Source: Deltaproteobacteria bacterium RIFCSPHIGHO2_01_FULL_43_49 (GTDB lineage Bacteria; UBA10199; SPLOWO2-01-44-7). From it: a stretch of DNA of 64,000 nt. Below, in pieces: positions 1 through 8,378 of this stretch (positions are counted from its first letter, which is position 1; every line of letters starts with the position of its first letter). The notes below the pieces were generated by a model. It searched no databases. It was not told the DNA's origin and worked only from the letters and a program-made list of their open reading frames with translations. The stretch is taken from the NCBI GenBank assembly GCA_001798075.1, contig MGRG01000014.1, positions 186,001 to 250,000 of the forward strand, read 5' to 3'. The position numbers and the translations under genes are program-made.

Positions 1-983
1 AGCCCCTCCTTGATCAACGTGTTGTAAATTTGTCTTGTAACGCCAATGCCACCCGCCCCGGCACCATAAACGCAAAATATCTGATCAACCAATCTCTCCT
101 TTTTGATTCTGACCGCATTGAGAATCCCGGCCACGGCAACTGCCCCGGTCCCTTGAACATCGTCATTAAAGGAGAGACAGGTGTTGCGATATCGATCCAG
201 AATAGTGAATGCATTTTGTTTGCTTAAATCCTCCCACTGGATGAGGGCATGAGGATAACATCGCGTAATTTCTTTGACGAACGTTTCGATAAACTGCGCG
301 TATTTTTCGTTGGTGTATCTTTTATGTTTCATTCCCAGATAGAGGGGATCTTTGAGCAGGCTTTCATTGTTTGTTCCCACGTCTAAACTGATGGGCAGAC
401 ATAACGAGGGATGAATTCCGGCAGCGAGCGTATATAATGAGAGTTTCCCGATTGGAATCCCCATTCCCCCCACTCCCTGATCGCCGATTCCCAAAATGCC
501 CTGGTTGTCGGTCACAACAATCATCTCGATCTGGCGGCTGGGGATGTGATCAATCGTCTCTTTGAGGTATTCAATATTTTCCGGTGAAATATAGAGGCCC
601 CGCGCAAAACTATAAATATGGCTATGGAGCTGGACGGCCTCGCCGACAGTTGGGGTGTAAATAATGGGGATCATCTCCTCAAGGTGTCTGTTCAGCAAGG
701 CATAGAAGAGGACTTCGTTGCGGTCTTGCAGGGCACGCAAATAAATGTATTTTTCCAGATTCGAGGTGTGTCGCTGGAAATTTTCATAAACCCGCGCCAC
801 CTGCACTTCCAGATTGGAACTGTGCGGCGGGAGAAGGCCTTCCAGGCCGAATGCGATCCGTTCTTCTTTGGGAAACGCCGTCCCTTTGTTGAGCAATGGG
901 TTGTGGAGAAGTTGGCTTCCCTCCAGCGTCACCTCAAGGCAGGAAGTTCCATCCGGCGCTGTTTTGGGAATATAGTCTCTCAT
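1..983 (-). CDS. maeA: NAD(P)-dependent malic enzyme, C-terminus beyond window
   Basis: Oxidative decarboxylation of malate to pyruvate in the cytoplasm. I translated the minus strand by hand from the ATG at 983; the frame stays open to the left edge, so about 327 N-terminal residues are present and the C-terminus is missing. Family signatures read clearly: YTPTVGEAVQLHSHIYS with the catalytic Tyr, the substrate-binding GDQGVGGMGIPIGKLSLY, FNDDVQGTGAVAVAGIL, and the start of the Rossmann site, VYGAGGIGV. The ATG has only a weak purine-rich upstream stretch, so a start a few codons upstream is possible. The gene is divergent from msrBA, with a 111-bp shared promoter region. NAD or NADP preference cannot be decided from this fragment. 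Confidence 0.93.
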   Translation of the reverse strand, partial: MRDYIPKTAPDGTSCLEVTLEGSQLLHNPLLNKGTAFPKEERIAFGLEGLLPPHSSNLEVQVARVYENFQRHTSNLEKYIYLRALQDRNEVLFYALLNRHLEEMIPIIYTPTVGEAVQLHSHIYSFARGLYISPENIEYLKETIDHIPSRQIEMIVVTDNQGILGIGDQGVGGMGIPIGKLSLYTLAAGIHPSLCLPISLDVGTNNESLLKDPLYLGMKHKRYTNEKYAQFIETFVKEITRCYPHALIQWEDLSKQNAFTILDRYRNTCLSFNDDVQGTGAVAVAGILNAVRIKKERLVDQIFCVYGAGAGGIGVTRQIYNTLIKEG

Positions 984-1094
984 GTTCTTTGTTATCAATG
1001 ACTTGACAGGCGTCGCTTGTCCAGTTGATTTTGATCAAACTTCTTGTTACCCGGCCAGCTTGCAAGATAGGAAAAGCGGCGCTACAATTCCCTA

Positions 1095-1961
1095 ATGGTT
1101 TATTTCTTGGGGACCGAGCCCCCTTTTCAAAATGCATATTGGGACAATAAAAAAGATGGGATTTATGTCGATGTGGTGACGGGGGAACCTCTTTTTAGTT
1201 CACTCGATAAATTTGATTCGGGGACCGGTTGGCCAAGCTTTACGAAACCGATCGATCCAAAAAATGTTACCACACACGAAGACAATGAATTAATGATGAC
1301 GCGAATCGAAGTCCGCTCTACGGGGGGTTCCCATTTGGGTCATGTCTTTCCGGACGGGCCTGGCCCAACGGGAGAGCGTTTTTGTATCAACTCGGCTTCT
1401 TTAAAATTCATTCCGGTAGAAAAACTGGAAGCAGAAGGTTACGGGCAGTATCTTGCCCTCATTAAGAAATCTCTCAAAAAAGAAGTAGCAACATTGGCGG
1501 GTGGATGTTTTTGGGGGGTAGAAGAAATTATTCGAGAACTGCCCGGCGTTTTGGAGACTGTTGCCGGTTACACCGGTGGCACATTTAAAAATCCAACTTA
1601 TGAAGATGTTCGCTCTGGAAAGACGGGTCATGCCGAATCGGTTCAAATCACCTATGATCCTTCAAAAATTAGCTACGAAGACATTTTAAAATATTTTTTC
1701 AAACTCCATGATCCGACGACTTTGAACCAGCAAGGAAATGATAGAGGGACTCAATATCGTTCCGCCATTTTTTATCAAAATGAAGAGCAAAAAAAGATTG
1801 CTCTAAAAGTTAAAGAAGAAGTGAGTCGGTCTGGAAAATGGAAGAAACCGATTGTAACTGAGGTTGTGAAGGCCCAAAACTTTTACCCCGCCGAGGATTA
1901 CCATCAAGACTACCTTCAGAAAAACCCCAACGGCTACACCTGCCATTATGTGAGGGATTAG
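1095..1961 (+). CDS. msrBA: Fused peptide methionine sulfoxide reductase MsrB-MsrA
   Basis: Repairs both R- and S-methionine sulfoxide. Residues 1-115 are an MsrB domain ([21 protein letters not shown], catalytic Cys97 in [11 protein letters not shown]). Residues about 130-288 are MsrA (catalytic Cys138 in LAGGCFWG, then [19 protein letters not shown]). The better-known fusion order is A then B; here it is B then A. MsrB normally begins about 15-20 residues before GTEPPF, but the frame has a stop at 1068-1070 and no other start, so the N-terminus is short. No CXXC zinc pairs are visible. There is no signal peptide, so it is probably cytoplasmic. It is divergent from the malic enzyme gene. Confidence 0.95.
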   Translation: MVYFLGTEPPFQNAYWDNKKDGIYVDVVTGEPLFSSLDKFDSGTGWPSFTKPIDPKNVTTHEDNELMMTRIEVRSTGGSHLGHVFPDGPGPTGERFCINSASLKFIPVEKLEAEGYGQYLALIKKSLKKEVATLAGGCFWGVEEIIRELPGVLETVAGYTGGTFKNPTYEDVRSGKTGHAESVQITYDPSKISYEDILKYFFKLHDPTTLNQQGNDRGTQYRSAIFYQNEEQKKIALKVKEEVSRSGKWKKPIVTEVVKAQNFYPAEDYHQDYLQKNPNGYTCHYVRD

Positions 1962-2048
1962 CTGCGTTAGGCATCGCATCGTGCCCGTCGCAAGAATATA
2001 GATTGATTTTAAAGATCAGTGTCAAACCCGATCTTGAATTTGAGTTGG

Positions 2049-2309
2049 TTATCTTGAACCCTCTGTCTTTAATCTTTCGTGAATCCAAATTTTAATTAAA
2101 GGTTGGCGAGCTATTCCAATCTTTTGTGCAATATGATCAATTTGTTGTACCAAATCAGCAGGCAAATCAAGATTGATTTTTTTCATTTGGGGCTTTTTCA
2201 CAACCCCCCTTTTATTGAAGTCTTCAGAAAGATCTTCATTTTCCAAGAACCGATCCATTTCGTCCTTATTCTTGAACTTTTTTGAAAAAGATTGCTTCTT
2301 CACGCCCAC
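2049..2309 (-). CDS. BrnA-like / CopG ribbon-helix-helix antitoxin
   Basis: An 86-aa basic protein. The C-terminal half (KKINLDLPADLVQQIDHIAQ, then IGIARQPLIKIWIHERL) is a ribbon-helix-helix DNA-binding fold of the CopG antitoxin type. The N-terminal part, rich in Lys, Asp and Glu, resembles the toxin-binding arm of BrnA-like antitoxins. Its start overlaps the end of the upstream brnT-like frame by 44 bp, the usual toxin-antitoxin order for BrnT/BrnA. Such antitoxins normally repress their own promoter. Because the partner toxin looks truncated, this may now be an orphan antitoxin. Confidence 0.75.
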   Translation of the reverse strand: MGVKKQSFSKKFKNKDEMDRFLENEDLSEDFNKRGVVKKPQMKKINLDLPADLVQQIDHIAQKIGIARQPLIKIWIHERLKTEGSR

Positions 2310-2541
2310 GAGCCCTCCTTACGGAAATAATTCGCATTCTTTCTTTTCGTTTTGTCCATATAACCACATAGAGTCTCTTTCCAATCCATCCCATGGTGGC
2401 ACTTTGTCTCTCCGCATCCTCTGAATAAGCGAGGTTTCCGACTTCCAAATGAATACCCTCCCAAACAGCGATGGCTTCCTCAAAAGAGACACAACCATCC
2501 AGACGGAGGACGGAAATAAAACAGACACAGACGAAAATCAA
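2266..2541 (-). CDS. BrnT-like toxin, N-terminus probably replaced
   Basis: BrnT toxins are small ribonucleases. The stretch from VSFEEAIAVW to RMRIISVRRARGREE matches the conserved middle and end of BrnT (SFEEA, the aromatic-rich strand, then RIISxRRA). The family's N-terminal strand (FEWDxxKxxxNxxKHGV) is absent. Upstream of VSFEEA the frame instead reads through a 40-bp repeat (2514-2553) found again in front of cydA, giving an implausible MIFVCVCFISV leader. I infer that the repeat, or the neighbouring RAYT element, replaced the 5' end. Whether any active protein is made is doubtful; the coordinates are those of the open frame. Confidence 0.5.
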   Translation of the reverse strand: MIFVCVCFISVLRLDGCVSFEEAIAVWEGIHLEVGNLAYSEDAERQSATMGWIGKRLYVVIWTKRKERMRIISVRRARGREEAIFFKKVQE

Positions 2542-2553
2542 TCACTGTTTTCT
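2514..2553. repeat. 40-bp dispersed repeat, copy A
   Basis: This matches 6849-6888 at 37 of 40 positions (shared core GACGAAAATCAATCACT). It lies about 57 bp upstream of the RAYT transposase start and replaces the expected 5' end of the brnT-like gene. It is not obviously palindromic, so it is not a classical REP. Confidence 0.8.
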
Positions 2554-2609
2554 CTCAAATCCAATTAAACCCATCTTAACCTGGCACGCCTTTTGCTTAT
2601 CCTTAGCTT

Positions 2610-3326
2610 ATGGCTTATCTCCCTCGCTACGCCATCATCTGGGATGGCGCTATCTTCCACGTCACTTGGCAATGCCATAACAAATCCTGGCTCCTCAAAT
2701 ACAGCTGGGCCAAACAACTTTATTATGACCTGTTGTTGAAATATAAGGACCAATACAAAGTCTGCTTCTTCTCCTACCATTTCATGGATAACCACATCCA
2801 CCTATCCGGCAAAATCTTGGGCACTAAAGAAGAATTCTCCTCCCTCTTCAAAATCGTCAATTCCCGCTTCGCAAAAGAAATCAATAAACAACTCAAAAGA
2901 AAAGGCCAAGTCGTCATGGATCGATTTAAATCTCCATGCATCCAATCGGACACAGCTCTATTGGCCGTTATGACTTATCAAGATTTGAACTCCTATCGAG
3001 CCAAAAAGGTGAACCACCCCAAAGAATACCGATGGTCTTCTTATCATTTCTACGCCTATGGCAAAAAAGACCCCCTCCTGACACCAGCCCCCTCTTATCT
3101 GGCCATGGGCAATACCGATCTGGAGCGACAGCAGGCTTATCGAAAGCTCGTAAAAGAAATCCTTGAAAAAGAGGGGTTTCAGAAAAAAGATTATTCGGAA
3201 AAATGCTATATCGGAGACCCCGATTGGGTCCTAAAACGATCCAGAGAGTTAAAAATAATCATGCAGGCTAAAAGACAAGCCTATCTCCTCAGACAACGGC
3301 GGCAACTTTATGCTGCCTCACCATGA
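2610..3326 (+). CDS. REP-associated tyrosine transposase (RAYT, IS200-like Y1 family)
   Basis: A 238-aa single-strand DNA transposase of the HUH/Y1 type, the class that mobilises or maintains dispersed repeats. The HUH motif is H62-I-H64 in FMDNHIHLSGK. A candidate nucleophile is Tyr123 in MTYQDLNSYR, where RAYTs usually have YIHxNP. HPKEYRWSSYHFYAYGKKDP is the typical C-terminal RAYT signature. The N-terminus (MAYLPRYAIIWDGAIFHVTW) corresponds to the usual RxRRxxxxxxxxHVTxR start. Repeat copy A lies just upstream. There are no obvious terminal repeats, so this is a domesticated-type RAYT rather than an insertion sequence. Confidence 0.9.
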   Translation: MAYLPRYAIIWDGAIFHVTWQCHNKSWLLKYSWAKQLYYDLLLKYKDQYKVCFFSYHFMDNHIHLSGKILGTKEEFSSLFKIVNSRFAKEINKQLKRKGQVVMDRFKSPCIQSDTALLAVMTYQDLNSYRAKKVNHPKEYRWSSYHFYAYGKKDPLLTPAPSYLAMGNTDLERQQAYRKLVKEILEKEGFQKKDYSEKCYIGDPDWVLKRSRELKIIMQAKRQAYLLRQRRQLYAASP

Positions 3327-3522
3327 CCTCAACTTGCAGATACAACAACAAAATTACCCCATCCAAATCCAATGAATAAGACTAAGCACCAACCCCAACA
3401 AAAGACCTCCACGAAAAACCAACAACAAAAAATCAGCTCCTAAAACGCTCGACCCCTTCACAAAAACAAAATTCAAAGACTAAATCTCAAAAATTCATCC
3501 AAAACCCATCCAATTCCAAATC

Positions 3523-3822
3523 TTAATCCGTCTGAGATTTTAGCTTAATTTCGGCAGCAGGATGTACACCAGAATTCCCAATCTTTAAATAAAATGCTGA
3601 ACCCATCAATTTTACGTTCTGTAATTGTAAAGGCTCAACAAAAATATAAGGCCTATTAGCCTCAAATTGACCCTTAAACGCTAATACTGCTACAATTAAT
3701 GCCAGCAAAGCTACAACTGGCATTCTCTTTATCAACTGAAATATAGAAATCACTATAGATTTACCCAAATTAATTATTTTTGTTTTAATCTTTCGATAGA
3801 GCCAATAGATTTTATTATTCAT
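3523..3822 (-). CDS. Small membrane-anchored protein of unknown function
   Basis: 99 aa from the ATG at 3822. A basic N-terminus (MNNKIYWLYRKIKTK) is followed by one hydrophobic segment (about residues 30-50, MPVVALLALIVAVLAFKG) and a roughly 45-residue outside domain, consistent with a single-pass membrane protein. The start lies 8 nt after the stop of the 75-aa secreted protein upstream, with a G-rich stretch (GGGGGGTGAT) that can serve as ribosome site, so the two form a small operon. The frame can be extended upstream to 3930, but that would overlap the neighbour completely. I do not recognise the family. Confidence 0.65.
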   Translation of the reverse strand: MNNKIYWLYRKIKTKIINLGKSIVISIFQLIKRMPVVALLALIVAVLAFKGQFEANRPYIFVEPLQLQNVKLMGSAFYLKIGNSGVHPAAEIKLKSQTD

Positions 3823-3830
3823 TTTTCCAA

Positions 3831-4058
3831 TCACCCCCCACACACCTTGCACGGCACGCCGCCGCGTTTGTAGGCTTCGGCTCGGGGAATAATAATACAA
3901 TTTTTGGTGCAGCGTTCGCCCCAAGGGCAAGTCAATTTATGCACCTTATGATTGCTTACATTGAAATAAACTTGGGTCTCTGTAGCCAACCCCGAAGAAG
4001 CACCGATAAAAGCGAGGAAAACAACACAAACAGCAAATCGTTTCAAAAGGAGGCGCAT
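3831..4058 (-). CDS. Secreted small Cys-rich protein
   Basis: 75 aa. The N-terminal signal peptide (MRLLLKRFAVCVVFLAFIGA) is followed by a mature part of about 50 residues with six cysteines and a histidine (HKLTCPWGERCTKNC, then GGVPCKVCGG). The layout YFNVSNHKVHKLTCPW...EAYKRGGVPCKVCG resembles the zinc-binding Ada-like or cell-envelope mini-domains that end in a CxxC. Metal or disulfide stabilisation is an inference. It is co-transcribed with the downstream membrane protein. The exact role is unknown. Confidence 0.75.
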   Translation of the reverse strand: MRLLLKRFAVCVVFLAFIGASSGLATETQVYFNVSNHKVHKLTCPWGERCTKNCIIIPRAEAYKRGGVPCKVCGG

Positions 4059-4114
4059 CGGTTTAAGAGCTAAAGAAATCGCAGGAGTCTTACAAGGATA
4101 AAATAATAGTGGTT

Positions 4115-4348
4115 TCAGCGATAAATCCCCGGCAGTTTATTTCGAACAACTTTTAAGGAGCGAACTTTAGGAGGAGGCTTCATCTTCCGGATCGCCTCTA
4201 GATAGAGAAAGTTTTCCTCAATCCTTTTTGCAATACGAAGAGCTTCGCCTCTCGCAGAAGCCCCCAAAGAAGCAATTCTTTTCCTAGTTTTGGCAAAATG
4301 GCGTATGCTCATAGTTCTATTTTTGTTTAGCGCTAAGCTAAATGTCAA
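4115..4348 (-). CDS. Small basic protein, unknown
   Basis: 77 aa, strongly basic (KTRKRIASLG, ARGEALRIAKRIEEN, KPPPKVRSLKVVRNK) and predicted mostly helical, with no signal peptide or membrane segment. The start is uncertain: the ATG at 4348, or the ATG 12 codons later at 4312. A 10-bp perfect palindrome TTAGCGCTAA (4327-4336) falls between the two and would be an operator if the shorter start is used. It follows the truncated transporter remnant. Family not recognised. Confidence 0.5.
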   Translation of the reverse strand: MTFSLALNKNRTMSIRHFAKTRKRIASLGASARGEALRIAKRIEENFLYLEAIRKMKPPPKVRSLKVVRNKLPGIYR

Positions 4349-4571
4349 ATCTTTTCTCGATACAGAAAACCGGATAGTATTAGCTTTTCGGGCAGTGGAA
4401 AATAAGAGAGCATGACAGATGAAAAGTTCAGTTCCTTTCCAATCGGAATTAAAAGAAAGGTGTAGAGGGTAAGATCATAAAAATCGAAAACCCATCCCAT
4501 CCAGCTCATCAAAAGAATAAGATAATGTTGCTTCGTCGGTTTTTTGCTTTCGCTGAGGAGCGGTTGAGCCG
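4345..4571 (-). pseudogene. Remnant of an MFS transporter N-terminus
   Basis: Directly after the cydB stop, in another frame, the peptide SESKKPTKQHYLILLMSWMG continues as WVFDFYDLTLYTFLLIPIGK. That is the first transmembrane helix and motif of sugar/acid MFS transporters. After MLSY the similarity ends and the frame closes 19 residues later, so eleven of the twelve expected helices are missing. No usable ATG/GTG/TTG precedes the conserved part. I interpret it as a deletion remnant. Confidence 0.7.
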
Positions 4572-5534
4572 TCAGGGGCGCTTTCCTTTGAACAGATAAA
4601 ATAAATAAAAAAGCGAAGGAATCAAAATAACGGAGCCCAGAGCCAAACTCCAAATCATGGACCACAAAACCGTATCGGGAGATTTGGCGCTCTCAATTGT
4701 CATGACGGATGGAATTAAAAAGGGATACTGGGCTGTTGCCCACCCCAAGATGACGCTGACAACGGCGATTTGCGAACAGGTGATGGCTGTCACAAATCGG
4801 CTTCGCAACAATGCCCACAATGAAGTGGCGCCGCTTAAAACAGACAAGATAACAAACGGCCAGGAACGAAGTTTGAAACCCTCCCACAGAGAAGGGGCAT
4901 CGGTTGCAATAATGGCAAGCCCTGTGACGGCCAAAATCCCCATCCAGACTCCCATGGTGAGGGAACGACGGCGCCACAAGGTCACCAGATCGGTTGCACC
5001 GCTCTGCCCTGCCTCCCTTGCCAAATAAACCGCCGACAGGTAGGCACAAACTCCGACAAAGAAAAAAGCCGAATAGATGGAAAAGGGAGAGAGCCAGCTC
5101 GATTTTCCAGAAGCCACGGCTCCAAAAGAAATTCCTAAGAAAAATGGCGTTGCGGTGGATCCAAAAGAAAATATGGCCCCCCAGATGGCTTGCTGTTTGA
5201 CCATCCCTGCGGCATAGGAGCGAAACGCAAACCCAACCCCGCGAAAAATGATTCCCACAAGGGCTAGCAAAAGTGGGAGCCACAAAGTCCGGCAAACGGA
5301 GGCAAAGGCTCTTGGAAAAGCGCTGAACAAAATGACCAGAATAAAAATCAGCCAGACATGGTTTGCCTCCCACACAGGCCCGATGGCGCGATAGAGATGA
5401 TTTTTTTCCTTTTCGGAGGACTGAAAGAAGGTACTGAATTCCCAAACGCCCACGCCGAAATCAGCACCACCCAAAAGGGTGTAGAGAATAATACCCGCGA
5501 CAAGAATGGCGGCCAGGATTTGTTCAGGCGGCAT
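4572..5534 (-). CDS. cydB: Cytochrome bd-type quinol oxidase subunit II
   Basis: 320 aa, about eight membrane helices. It is the partner of CydA in the inner-membrane bd oxidase that reduces O2 with quinol electrons. Diagnostic segments are the start MPPEQILAAILVAGIILYTL, GGADFGVGVWEF, and GPVWEANHVWLIFILVILFS, which is nearly invariant in CydB. The ATG lies inside the end of cydA (11-bp overlap), so translation is coupled. No small CydX-type frame was noticed downstream; the MFS remnant follows. Confidence 0.95.
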   Translation of the reverse strand: MPPEQILAAILVAGIILYTLLGGADFGVGVWEFSTFFQSSEKEKNHLYRAIGPVWEANHVWLIFILVILFSAFPRAFASVCRTLWLPLLLALVGIIFRGVGFAFRSYAAGMVKQQAIWGAIFSFGSTATPFFLGISFGAVASGKSSWLSPFSIYSAFFFVGVCAYLSAVYLAREAGQSGATDLVTLWRRRSLTMGVWMGILAVTGLAIIATDAPSLWEGFKLRSWPFVILSVLSGATSLWALLRSRFVTAITCSQIAVVSVILGWATAQYPFLIPSVMTIESAKSPDTVLWSMIWSLALGSVILIPSLFYLFYLFKGKRP

Positions 5535-6801
5535 AAATATTCTCCGGCAAGGGCCTTTTCGCCAAAACTCTCAGTATAAAAACAGTCCCCACTATCAAAA
5601 TGGCATAAATCAGAATCGTTCCCAAAAAGACCCAACCAATGCCCGAGGCATTCGTAACCGCCTCTTTTGTCTTCATAAAACCAGTCACAATCCAGGGTTG
5701 CCTTCCCACCTCGGTGACAATCCAACCAGCTTCAAGTGCTACAACAGAGATCACACCTGAACTAGCTAAAATTAAAAGGAAAAATATGTTTTTTGGAAAT
5801 GTCCGTTTTCGCCAGAGGGATGGAAAAGCCCAAAAAGAAAGAAAGAGAAGAAGGGTTCCTGCCGCCACCATCATTTGAAAGGCGAGATGGGTAGTTCCAA
5901 CAGGGGGCCAGTTTTCTTTTTGGAAGTCGCTTAATCCCTGCACGGTCGCAGTGGTCTCCCCTGCCACAAGCCAGGAGAGTCCCCCCGGAATTTCGAATCG
6001 GCCCAGGCGCAATGGCGCGTGGGCTTGCGTGACAAACTGTTTTTCAAAGGCGGCTAGTTTGACCGGCTGATTTTTTGCAACCGCTTTTCCGGCCCAGTCC
6101 CCAACGACGATTTGAAAAGGGGTCGTCAAAACAGCAAGCCATAAGCCGAGCAGAAGCGCCTTGGAGTGATATTGACTCTGGTTTCCCTTAAGCCAGGAGA
6201 CGGCATAAACAGAAGCGATGCAAAATCCGGTCACCATATACGCGGCCAAAATCATGTGGAGCGTTTGGTGGGCTGTGGCGGGGTTGAGCATGGCGGCGAT
6301 GGGGTCCACCTCTTTGACAATGCCGTTTACGATTGTAAATCCGTAGGGCGCATTCATCCAGGCGTTGGCGGTGACGACAAACCACGCAGAGGTAAAACCC
6401 GAGACCGCAATGGGAACGCCGGACCACCAGTGGGCTTTGGGGGATAACCGATCCCAAGCGTAGAGATAGATGCCGGCAAAAATCGCCTCAAGAAAAAAGG
6501 CGAAACCTTCCAGTGTGAACGGCAATCCGATGACACCTCCGAAAGTTTCCATGAACTGGGGCCACAATAATCCCATCTCAAAAGAGAGCACAGTTCCCGA
6601 GACGGCCCCCACGGCAAACAAAACGGCAAAGGCCTTGGACCAGCGCTGCGCGAGTATTTTCCAAATCTCATTTTTTGTTTTCAGATAACGATATTCGGCC
6701 GCCAACATCAACACGGGAAACCCCACTCCAAAGCAGGCAAACACAATGTGAAAGCCCAGTGTGATGGCCATTTGCAAACGGGCTATGAGCAGGGGTGTCA
6801 T
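5524..6801 (-). CDS. cydA: Cytochrome bd-type quinol oxidase subunit I (short Q-loop)
   Basis: 425 aa, inner membrane. Visible functional residues: the His of FHIVFACFGVGFP (haem b595 side), PFTLEGFAFFLEAIF with the two conserved acidic residues of the proton channel, the haem b558 His in HQTLHMILAAYM, the axial Met in THLAFQMMVAAG, and the quinol-site signature GWIVTEVGRQPW. The length and the missing insertion place it with short-Q-loop (CIO-like) oxidases rather than the long E. coli type. The upstream region carries repeat copy B at 6849-6888, which may include promoter sequence. First gene of the cydAB operon. Confidence 0.95.
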   Translation of the reverse strand: MTPLLIARLQMAITLGFHIVFACFGVGFPVLMLAAEYRYLKTKNEIWKILAQRWSKAFAVLFAVGAVSGTVLSFEMGLLWPQFMETFGGVIGLPFTLEGFAFFLEAIFAGIYLYAWDRLSPKAHWWSGVPIAVSGFTSAWFVVTANAWMNAPYGFTIVNGIVKEVDPIAAMLNPATAHQTLHMILAAYMVTGFCIASVYAVSWLKGNQSQYHSKALLLGLWLAVLTTPFQIVVGDWAGKAVAKNQPVKLAAFEKQFVTQAHAPLRLGRFEIPGGLSWLVAGETTATVQGLSDFQKENWPPVGTTHLAFQMMVAAGTLLLFLSFWAFPSLWRKRTFPKNIFFLLILASSGVISVVALEAGWIVTEVGRQPWIVTGFMKTKEAVTNASGIGWVFLGTILIYAILIVGTVFILRVLAKRPLPENIYAA

Positions 6802-6848
6802 AAATTCTCAATCCTTGATCTAAAAAGCAGATATCCGGGGAGAAGCGA

Positions 6849-6888
6849 AAATAAAACAGACATGGACGAAAATCAATCACTCTTTTCT
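6849..6888. repeat. 40-bp dispersed repeat, copy B
   Basis: 37 of 40 positions match 2514-2553. It sits 48 bp upstream of the cydA start codon on the cydA transcript side. See copy A. Confidence 0.8.
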
Positions 6889-6928
6889 TCTCTGTCTTGA
6901 GTTTTAATCCATCTGTTTTTTTGAGAGA

Positions 6929-8107
6929 TTAAATAGCGGAGACGCCGATTCCTGGATTTTGAGGGAGAATTAATTGAGCGCCGACATAGCCCATCCCCCC
7001 TGTTAAAAGTCTTTGGTGAAGAAGCAAAGGGGTGTCTAAATCGAACCACTCTAGGCCACCCAACGCTTTTGCAAGGTGAAGACTGGCCGTCATGGCTAAT
7101 GTCGTTTCAACCATTCCACCGATCATTAATTGAAGACCGTATCTTCTGGCCATTTCAGCAATGCGTATTGCCTCAAGTATTCCTCCATGCTTCATCAATT
7201 TGAGATTAATGCCATCCGCTGCATCACCATCAATAATGTGCGCTGCATCCATTTTAGTGTAAACGGATTCATCAGCAAAAACACGTGTATTTTGCTGATT
7301 AGCTTTCAGTTTGACTTGTCTCAGGCCAGTCAGATTTTTTCTTTGAACAGGCTGTTCAAAAATTTTGGGATATATCCCTTCATCGGATAATCGTTTTAAA
7401 AGTTCGATGGCGCCTTCAGCTGAGTAACCTTCATTCGCATCAATAAGAATTTCGAGATAGTGGTCATCAATCCTTTTAGTTCCATAAACTTCAACAATGG
7501 CTTTTACGCGCGCTACACTTTCTTCGACATCTTTTCCTACTTTAATTTTAATACGGTACAAGCCCAGTTCCAGATATTTTTGGGCAAGCACCCTTGCCTT
7601 TTCTGGAGTCACAATGGGAATGGTAATATCGGTGATCGGAAGTTCAGAAAAAGTTTGTCTACTCAAAAGCCTTCCTAAAGGAATTCCAGCTCGTTTTGCA
7701 AGGATATCAAAAAAGGCCATTTCAAGTGCAGCCCTGGATGCGGAAAATTTCATCGCCTGTCTTGTTTGATTTTCCAAATCAAAGAGAGTTAGTGAACGAC
7801 CAATAATTCTTTTTCGAAATCTTTTAATGTCTTTTAATAAAAGTGCTTGTGAATCTCCTGAGATGCCAGGAAAAGGGCTTGCTTCACCTAAGCCAACATA
7901 GCCGTCGACGCTAGTGAGGCGCACAAGGACATTGTCTACTGCTGTTTGTTTGCTAGAATCAGAAGCAATCACAAAGGGTTCCCGCAACTCACCGTCAAGG
8001 GGGACAGCCTCCAGATTGGCAATACCCAGTAAAATGTTAATGTCCGGAGATGTAGAAACAGAGCTGAAGGGCAAGACTCGCATGGCCGCGGGCTTTAAAG
8101 GGTTCAC
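6929..8107 (-). CDS. Dipeptide epimerase, enolase superfamily (L-Ala-D/L-Glu type)
   Basis: 392 aa, cytoplasmic, muconate-lactonising-enzyme subgroup. The catalytic KxK is visible in YRIKIKVGKD. The metal ligands are the Asp of LIDANEGYS, the Glu of FEQPV and the Asp of VFADESV, and the second catalytic Lys is in NLKLMKHGG. The WFDLDTPLLL segment near the end carries the DxD that binds the dipeptide ammonium group in Ala-Glu epimerases. The likely role is recycling of murein peptide (L-Ala-D-Glu). About 10 residues precede MRVLPFSS, so the start may be the internal ATG. It is monocistronic between the cyd operon and a two-gene group. Confidence 0.88.
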   Translation of the reverse strand: MNPLKPAAMRVLPFSSVSTSPDINILLGIANLEAVPLDGELREPFVIASDSSKQTAVDNVLVRLTSVDGYVGLGEASPFPGISGDSQALLLKDIKRFRKRIIGRSLTLFDLENQTRQAMKFSASRAALEMAFFDILAKRAGIPLGRLLSRQTFSELPITDITIPIVTPEKARVLAQKYLELGLYRIKIKVGKDVEESVARVKAIVEVYGTKRIDDHYLEILIDANEGYSAEGAIELLKRLSDEGIYPKIFEQPVQRKNLTGLRQVKLKANQQNTRVFADESVYTKMDAAHIIDGDAADGINLKLMKHGGILEAIRIAEMARRYGLQLMIGGMVETTLAMTASLHLAKALGGLEWFDLDTPLLLHQRLLTGGMGYVGAQLILPQNPGIGVSAI

Positions 8108-8146
8108 TTATTTTTTGCAAGTAAAATAAGCAGTCTAAAAAAGTAT

Positions 8147-8377
8147 TTAAGGCCAGAAGAGAAAAATCGTAAGGAGAGAGCCGACCAACAGAGACCACCA
8201 AGGGTTCGGCACGAAATAGGGATAAAACATCAGGGCTACCCCAAGGAGCATGTGGCGCCCACTTTGACTTTTGCGTCCATAGCGCCAGGCTCCAAAGCCG
8301 ACAATACTAAAAAAAATACCGATGAAAATTGTTTTATAATCGATCGAAAAATTTGTTCCTTGAAGAAGGTGATCCAA
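8147..8377 (-). CDS. Small two-helix membrane protein
   Basis: 76 aa. Two hydrophobic segments (YKTIFIGIFFSIVGFGAW and LLGVALMFYPYF...LLVGSLLTIFLF) are separated by a basic loop (RYGRKSQSGRH). The start codon is TTG, one base after the stop of the cupin lipoprotein gene, so the two are probably co-translated. The YFVPNPWWSLL signature occurs in uncharacterised small inner-membrane proteins I have seen before but cannot name. Function unknown. Confidence 0.65.
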   Translation of the reverse strand: MDHLLQGTNFSIDYKTIFIGIFFSIVGFGAWRYGRKSQSGRHMLLGVALMFYPYFVPNPWWSLLVGSLLTIFLFWP

Positions 8378-8378
8378 A

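Noticed and set aside
618-1001. 127-codon plus-strand ORF
   Set aside because: Antisense shadow of the malic enzyme gene, whose motifs are clear on the minus strand.
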